Positions 23,919-29,455 of a stretch of DNA of 29,455 nucleotides are shown here, piece after piece. Origin of the DNA: Tetrahymena elliotti 4EA (taxonomy: Eukaryota; Ciliophora; Oligohymenophorea; Hymenostomatida; Tetrahymenidae); NCBI GenBank assembly GCA_000231825.2, contig JH720311.1, positions 1,005,437-1,034,891 on the forward strand. The letters are read 5' to 3'. Under the pieces are notes generated by a model, which worked only from the letters and a program-made list of their open reading frames with translations, did not search any database and was not told where the DNA came from. The position numbers and the translations under genes were made by a program. The number at the start of each line of letters is the position of its first letter. The first letter of the stretch is position 1.

Positions 23919-25918
23919 TCAGTTACCTGGTTTTGTTTAGTAGTCTTTTTCAATATTAATTTATTCAATTTAAATATTTTAATCATAGCTTTAGAATTCT
24001 GCTTAAGCATCATTTAAAGAGACGAGTTGTCTATTTGTATTAATAGCAGATTCATTTTAACTGTGGTTACTATTTTAATTATTTTATATCTACAAAATAT
24101 TTTATTCATTATGTTGATTATTTTATATTTATATTTAGTTCAATCCATTTTATATTCCATTAGGTTCTTATTGAGCCTGCTACAATTAAGCCTGACTTGG
24201 TAAAACCAATACTTAATTTTATCTTATTTGAGTATTTAATATTATATTTTAGTTATTTATTTATTACTATTAGAAGACTTAGATTCGTTCATTCACGATG
24301 TAATCGTTAAGTTAATAATTTTATTTATTTGGAAGACTAATCATTTAATCACATGAGCCTTTTTTGTCATCAATTTATTCAGTAGGTAGAGAAGAGTTGT
24401 TATCAATTTTTTAATATTTACCAGGGTTATAGCAAGTGATAAAGATATAACAAACATTTGGTTCTATAAAAACTGATATAAAGATTACTATTATAATTCC
24501 AGTTATAAGTCCAGGATACATGTTATCAACTTAATTATGAAATTGTTAATTTGTATCATCATCAAAGCAACTTTCTGACATTTAATTTTTAAAAAAATCA
24601 TATTGTTTATTATAAAAATAGGCAAGAACGATAGAAGAAGTAATGCAGGTTAGAATAACCATAAATTTCATAAAATAAATGATTTTCCATATGATATCAA
24701 CTTTATTCCTCAAGACGACTAAACCCCACAGATATTTTTTATAGACAAAGCCTATCCAAGATTCTAATATAATTAAATATATTCCATAAATTAAGCAAAA
24801 TATAAAAGTGATATTAGCAGCACTTGAGATGATTCTCATTTTATTATCTATGCTATAAAATTTATCTACATACTATAAGCAGTCTACATTCGTCATCAAA
24901 TAGCTTTCAGAAAGTAATCTGAAAGGATAAAGTACATTAAAGTAGAATGAGGGAACCTATTGAAGCTGAACAGTTAAATTATGAACCGCAAAGTAGTTTT
25001 CCTCAAGCAATGATAAATCTGTATAAGTAAATTAATTTGAAAGAGTACAATTACTACTTCTACGATCAAATATAGAATCTTATTAGGGAATAAAAGATAA
25101 TTATTCATTTAAGCAAGCAGAGAGATGATTACTTACTCTAAAATCTACTAAAGGCAATTTATTTTATTAATTTCTTTAAAAATATATATAGTATGAATTA
25201 TCTTAACTCTTCAATTACAAATTCTCCAAGCTTTGATCATCGTTTTCTGTCATTTCAAACCTAACTTCTTGAATTGGACATTTCGATTGAAGTGGGACAC
25301 AAAATACAAAATATGAATCTCTATTACAAGTCTTTAAATTAGAAGGACATTCATTATTATAATGAGAATTCTACCTAAAGTTAAATCCTTTTAACTTTTT
25401 ACTGCAAATCATCTATTAATTACGAACGTTTAAGTCTAAGCTCAAATCCCAATAATAAAGAGTCATAGGGGCTATTTCTTAAACTGGTATGCCAGAACAA
25501 CAAGACCCACTGTTTTCATCTATGCCACAACATAAATTAGTAGTAAATGATGAATCGTTGCAACTGCATCCAGGACTAGTTCCTGGCCAACTAATATTTT
25601 AGCAAAAATTAAAATTATTAATTTCTTTTTTTCTTTTAATTATTTTAATAAATAATAATTTAATTACTAATATACAAAAATAGATTCATCTCCATTATCA
25701 CAAGTCTACGGATCATTTTAAGGTGAATATAAATCTATGATAGCATTCTCCTCCCAATTATCTAAATATACAGAGAGATCTATAAGATTTGAACTGTACT
25801 AGCTATCAATTACACATGAAAAGACAATAACTAAGATGGCTAATGTAAATACTAAGAAACCATATATTATTCTTCCTATATTATTTTGTAAATTCTTCTT
25901 TGTGAACAACTTTCTCAT
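23919..25918 (-). CDS. Ciliate multi-pass membrane protein with Cys-rich ectodomain and Gln/Asn-rich tail
   Basis: Two exons on the minus strand, 25918-25668 and 25590-23919 (TGA 23921-23919), give 640 residues. An N-terminal membrane segment (about 17-37, GFLVFTLAILVIVFSCVI) is followed by an ectodomain with WEENAIIDLY, WPGTSPGCSC (from about 85) and paired cysteines (LCCG, SCCSG), reaching about residue 330. Three more membrane segments follow at about 338-360, 386-410 and 445-471. The tail (about 472-640) is hydrophilic and very rich in Gln and Asn, encoded largely by TAA/TAG. I recognise the W..I.D...WPGT..GC.C pattern as typical of a family of predicted membrane proteins expanded in ciliates whose function is not known to me; it is probably at the cell surface or in internal membranes. 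The start is the first ATG after an in-frame TGA. Confidence 0.85.
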
Positions 25919-27374
25919 CTTCTTTAGAGTAAAAATAAATCAAGCTTTTAGCAAACAATTTAATTAACCTCTGAAATTAGATATCACTTGTATGTAAAGC
26001 AGAAAATTTATGATTAAATTAATTTACTTTACAGCTATTACAGAATATCAAGATCTATTTTTTTTTTATCATATTTTATGCTAAGCATTATTACATATGT
26101 GAAATCAAATTTAATGTATTAATCTATTCACATTTTTTTATATTCATTGCACTTGAAACTGAGGTATTAATTAAAATAAAGACTTCTTTATCTTTTATAT
26201 GTAACAATAATTTATAATACTTCATTAAAATTTAAATTTATTTCTATCAAAATAGACCAGAAATACTCAAACATGTTAATATATTCTTATTTTTTCAAAA
26301 AATGTGTGAGGATCACATTAAAAAAATTTTTAATTTACTTTAGAAATATCTCAAAAATGTATTGTTTTAATTTAGAATTTTACATTCTCCTTGCTTACAA
26401 AAGTTAATATATCATTTTACTCTACCTAACTCATTAAAATTTTCATCTGTTAAATATATTGATAAAAAATAAAAATTAATAAATCATATTTACTCTATTC
26501 ATTAAATAATCATCTTCTAAATATTCAAAATACATAAATAATAATATAGATAAATAATAAAAAGTTAATACTTCATTTTACTCTAACTCATTAAAATAAT
26601 CATCTTCTAAATATTTAAAATACATAATTAATAATAAAGATAAATAAATAATCAAAAGTTAATACATCATTTTAATCTAATTCATGAAAATAATCATCAT
26701 AGCCAATAATATAGATAAATAATAATTAAAAGTTAATACTTGATTTTACTCTAATTTATTATAATAGCCATCTTCTAAATATTAAAAACACTTAATTAAA
26801 TATACAGATAAATAATATTCAAAAATCAAAAGATAATATTTTATATATTAAAACTAATTTCTCTCAATTAAAACTATTAAATTCTTTGATAAATTATTTT
26901 TCAACATAAAATCTAATTTATTTTTTCAAAGAAGATATCTTATTTTAATAATTTTTAACTTAAAATAGGTAAATAGCTCAAACGCCCTAATAATTCCAAA
27001 ATAAGAATGCGTTATCTATTGTATTTTTTTAAATTTTGATGAAATCTTATATATTTGATGTTTTTTAATGCAAAAATTTGCTTGTTCTCAAGTTTGAATA
27101 AACAAAGATCGTAAAAATTAAAATTCATATTTACTAAAATCTAAAAATATTTTATTAAAAATAAATGAAAAAATAGTCTAAAGAAATAAATAAATTAAAA
27201 TAAAACTACTGCTTCTATTTATTAAATTAAACTAATACTTTGATAATCAGAATAATAATTCATATTTACTAAAATTATTTTATTAAAAATGAATCAATAA
27301 ATAAATAAACTTTAATATGTGTTAAAATAAAATAGTACCATTTATTATAAATTAACTTTTATGGTTAATAGAAA
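25919..27374. other. Intergenic, repeat-bearing
   Basis: It contains the tandem repeat at 26390-26830. A second short duplication has ATTCATATTTACTAAAAT followed by TATTTTATTAAAAAT at about 27123 and again at about 27259. No gene was found. Bases just after 25918 should hold the promoter of the minus-strand membrane-protein gene. Confidence 0.5.
26390..26830. repeat. Degenerate tandem repeat, period about 72-94 bp
   Basis: Five or so copies share, in order, ATTTTACTCTAACTCATTAA, AATCATCTTCTAAATATT, AAAATACATAATTAATAATA, TAGATAAATAATAA and AAAAGTTAATACTTC-like segments. The first segment starts at about 26414, 26487, 26575, 26669 and 26743. Copies differ by point changes and small deletions. 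There is no coding potential. Confidence 0.85.
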
Positions 27375-27811
27375 TCATTTGTTGTTAAGCCTTAAAAGTA
27401 GAAAATATTTATGAGTCCTACAGAGTATAAATAAAAAAGATTCTGTAATACTATCTATCTCAGGTTATGTAGCACAATTATCTGGAACATATTTTTTTTC
27501 AGAATCAATGTCTAAACAACTATAAGTTAATATTTAAATTTATGATATAATTTTTTTCTTAGTCTGATTTAAATCATTATCAAATCTAAATCTTATTAAA
27601 TCTGAAGATAAATCTATTGATCTGTAATAAAACTTTGTGCCTTATAATTAGATGACATTTAGTTATTTCTATATAACTAAAACAGATAAACCAAGTAATA
27701 TAATATAGCTACAGATATCAATGAGCCTAATAATGTTCCTTTTTTCAAAATATTTCCTCCTATGTTAAAAGAAAACTATTGTGAAAACAAATCTAGCTTG
27801 GAATAAATCAT
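27375..27811 (-). pseudogene. Frameshifted relic of a ciliate membrane-protein family (SKLDLFSQQFSFN type)
   Basis: From an ATG at 27811 the minus strand reads MIYSKLDLFSQQFSFNIGGN, then KKGTLLGSLISVAILYYLVYLFQLY (one membrane segment), then QSFITD. The frame then shifts near 27613-27625 into IDLSSDLIRFRFDND and continues open through SCLDIDSEKKYVPDNCA to a TGA at 27377-27375. The KLDLFSQQFSFN...KKGT..GSL.S...QSFIT...SSDL..FRF order is one I associate with a large group of Tetrahymena predicted transmembrane proteins, whose members are normally much longer. Here the frame is broken by one base and the region after FRFDND is shortened, so it is probably dead. If a sequencing error explains the shift, the gene would still be truncated. 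Confidence 0.7.
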
Positions 27812-28599
27812 AAAATGTTTGATTACTCTTATCCTTTTTATCTAATATTAAAGTAGAAGTAATCTCTTTTGTTTGTTTATTTGGTTGATTAATGAATAAT
27901 CTTTTCTTAAAAGGAAGTAAATTATTAACACTTTTACTTAATCTTAATAAATGTCAAAAACCAATAAAATATAAACAATAATGATGAATAATATTTTTAA
28001 TTATTTCTAGTAATTGCATTTTAATGCTATTTTAATAAATCGATTATTAAAAAGCAGCATTAATTTTATTTTCTATATTTAAATGAGCATTCCCTTAATC
28101 AAATTAAATTAAGTGTGATTGCTAAGTTTTATTGGAGTATTATTAAATTAATCAAATCTAATAAGCTATGATAGTTTTATAAAATAAAACAGAAGTAATT
28201 GTTTGTTTTTAATAGAATATCATATCTCCATAAAATTTATTTGATAATAAATGATATTTTTGAGTTCAAGAGAGGTAATAAAAGGTTAAAATTATCAAAT
28301 AAAAAAAACATAAAAAAATTATTTTTATTTGAAATTTAATTTTCTAAGTTTTGAGTTATGGTGGTAAAAAATAAATTATAAATTTTTTTTTTACATTTTA
28401 ATTAAACTGAACCTCTATTAAATTGAAAAAAAAGCTAAAACACAATTGTTTTAAATTATTAATAATATGTTTGCTTAACACTGTATAATTCAGATTCTTA
28501 TACTATTTAATTATAAATCTTGTAGAAAATGGAAAGTATAAAGGTTAAATTTGAGACAGTGAAAATAATTTTAATTTTATGAATTATTATTTTTAAACT
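27812..28599. other. Intergenic, no gene seen
   Basis: AT-rich flank of the pseudogene. No coding, RNA or repeat signal that I could support. Confidence 0.4.
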
Positions 28600-28891
28600 A
28601 ACATTTTCCCTATTTCATATTTATTTCTAAGCGAATGCTCAGATATCTTAATTACTCCACCTTCCACACCAAATTTTATATTTTAGTATAATTTAATATA
28701 ATATTTCTTAATATGTTTGTTATCCCAAACTTTCTTTATTTTAATAAATAATGAAGCAGTATCTTCTATTGATGTATTTATCTACTTTTTTCAATTTGTT
28801 TCAAGTCAAATTTAAAATCACATAAAGGAGTGGTACTGATGCTATATTATTTATGAACATAAATAAATAGTTTGAGTGAAAATATTTTCAT
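28600..28891 (-). pseudogene. Unrecognised coding-like island with an apparent frameshift at an A run
   Basis: On the minus strand an ATG at 28891-28889 opens MKIFSLKLFIYVHKQYSIST, then PLCDFKFDLKQIEK. At a run of six A (about 28787-28792) the protein-like reading moves to another frame: SIEDTASLFIKIKKVWDNKH, then YYIKLYQNIKFGVEGGVIKI, then SEHSLRNKYEIGKML near 28605. The higher GC content and residue mix (FGVEGGVIKISEHS) look coding, unlike the flanks. A 20-nt GT...AG segment at the junction is too short to be a normal Tetrahymena intron. I do not recognise the family. It may be a pseudogene, a gene with a sequencing error, or an exon of a gene whose other parts I cannot see. Confidence 0.4.
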
Positions 28892-29455
28892 CAAAATTTA
28901 ATTCAATTATTAATTATTTTTGAATTGAAATTAAATAAAAATATTCAAATATTATTTTATTAAATAAATATAAAATTAATAAAAATTTAATTATGTTAGA
29001 TAAACAATATAAAAATGTAAATTAACGTTTTTATAGATAGATTTATCAATTTTCTAGTTAGTTACAAGTATTTATAATTTTTAAAAAGTTTTTATTAAAT
29101 TATAAAATGTGTGATAGTATGAAATATTCTAAAAATAAGTAATTGTGCCAAATAGTTATTTCAAAAACGCAACTTTAAACGAACTAGTCTTTTGATTTTT
29201 TAAAGTTTTGAATTTAATCTTTATGCACATGCACTCCTTCCACCAAAATTAATTTATTACCTTTAAAAAATAACAAAATTAAATTAGAAATAAAACAGTA
29301 TTTAAGAAGAATAAGAAAAAGAGAGCCAAACAAATAGTATGTAAAACAACCCAAATTAGTTAGTTAGTTACTCGCTTTTATTTATTCTTTCTAAAATACG
29401 TAATTAATATTGAAATACTATTTTTACTTAAGTAAAAGATGTAAAGTTTAGAGAT
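28892..29455. other. Right-hand end of the window, no gene seen
   Basis: AT-rich, with a slightly GC-richer patch at 29220-29262 (ATGCACATGCACTCCTTCC) and a TTAG repeat at about 29356-29370. This could be the flank of a gene outside the window. No feature can be supported. Confidence 0.35.

Noticed and set aside
28772..28791. A 20-nt GT...AG intron bridging the two frames of the island
   Set aside because: Introns in the genes I could model here are 51 nt or longer; 20 nt is below anything seen, so a frameshift is the simpler reading.

Overview
This window reads as Tetrahymena-type ciliate nuclear DNA. It is extremely AT-rich, and its genes use TAA and TAG as glutamine codons, with TGA as the only stop. 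TAA or TAG falls exactly on glutamines conserved with animal homologues (for example the Q of the LLQC and VQKI segments of the CNOT9 gene), and every gene I could close ends in TGA. Introns are short, AT-rich GT...AG introns. With standard stop codons almost every gene here is broken into fragments, so I rebuilt the gene models by hand with ciliate code 6.

Layout. 1-5600 (+) is a cluster of leucine-rich-repeat (LRR) genes made of exactly 90-bp, phase-2/phase-2 exons, one LRR per exon: the last exon of gene A (178-265), gene B (1655-2670 plus an uncertain 5' end), gene C (3155-5111, first exon decayed) and an orphan half-exon (5520-5588). 6171-8239 (-) is a five-exon thioredoxin-reductase-type flavoenzyme that lacks the usual C-terminal redox tail and carries a perfect 43-bp-arm hairpin in an intron. 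8240-11296 is intergenic and holds a decayed LRR relic (9451-9738). 11297-13216 (+) is CNOT9/Rcd1 (CCR4-NOT complex), six exons. 14681-15165 (+) is a small unrecognised two-exon gene. 16532-19988 (+) is WDR75/Utp17 (t-UTP part of the SSU processome), seven exons. 20761-23551 (+) is LRR gene D, 14 exons. 23919-25918 (-) is a multi-pass membrane protein with a Cys-rich ectodomain and a long Gln/Asn-rich tail. 25919-29455 is mostly non-coding: a degenerate tandem repeat, a frameshifted relic of a ciliate membrane-protein family (27375-27811, -) and a small coding-like island with an apparent frameshift (28600-28891, -).

Three genes are conserved housekeeping genes (redox, mRNA deadenylation, ribosome biogenesis). 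They sit between fast-evolving LRR and membrane-protein sequences, many of them decaying. The genes do not form an operon; each appears independently transcribed. The most informative story is the birth and decay of 90-bp-exon LRR genes: intact arrays, homogenised exon+intron units, a skippable dead exon, an orphan exon and a far-off relic are all visible within 30 kb. I did not find a demonstrably new biological system. The candidates most worth testing are the intronic hairpin element, the tail-less TrxR-type enzyme and the LRR exon array dynamics.
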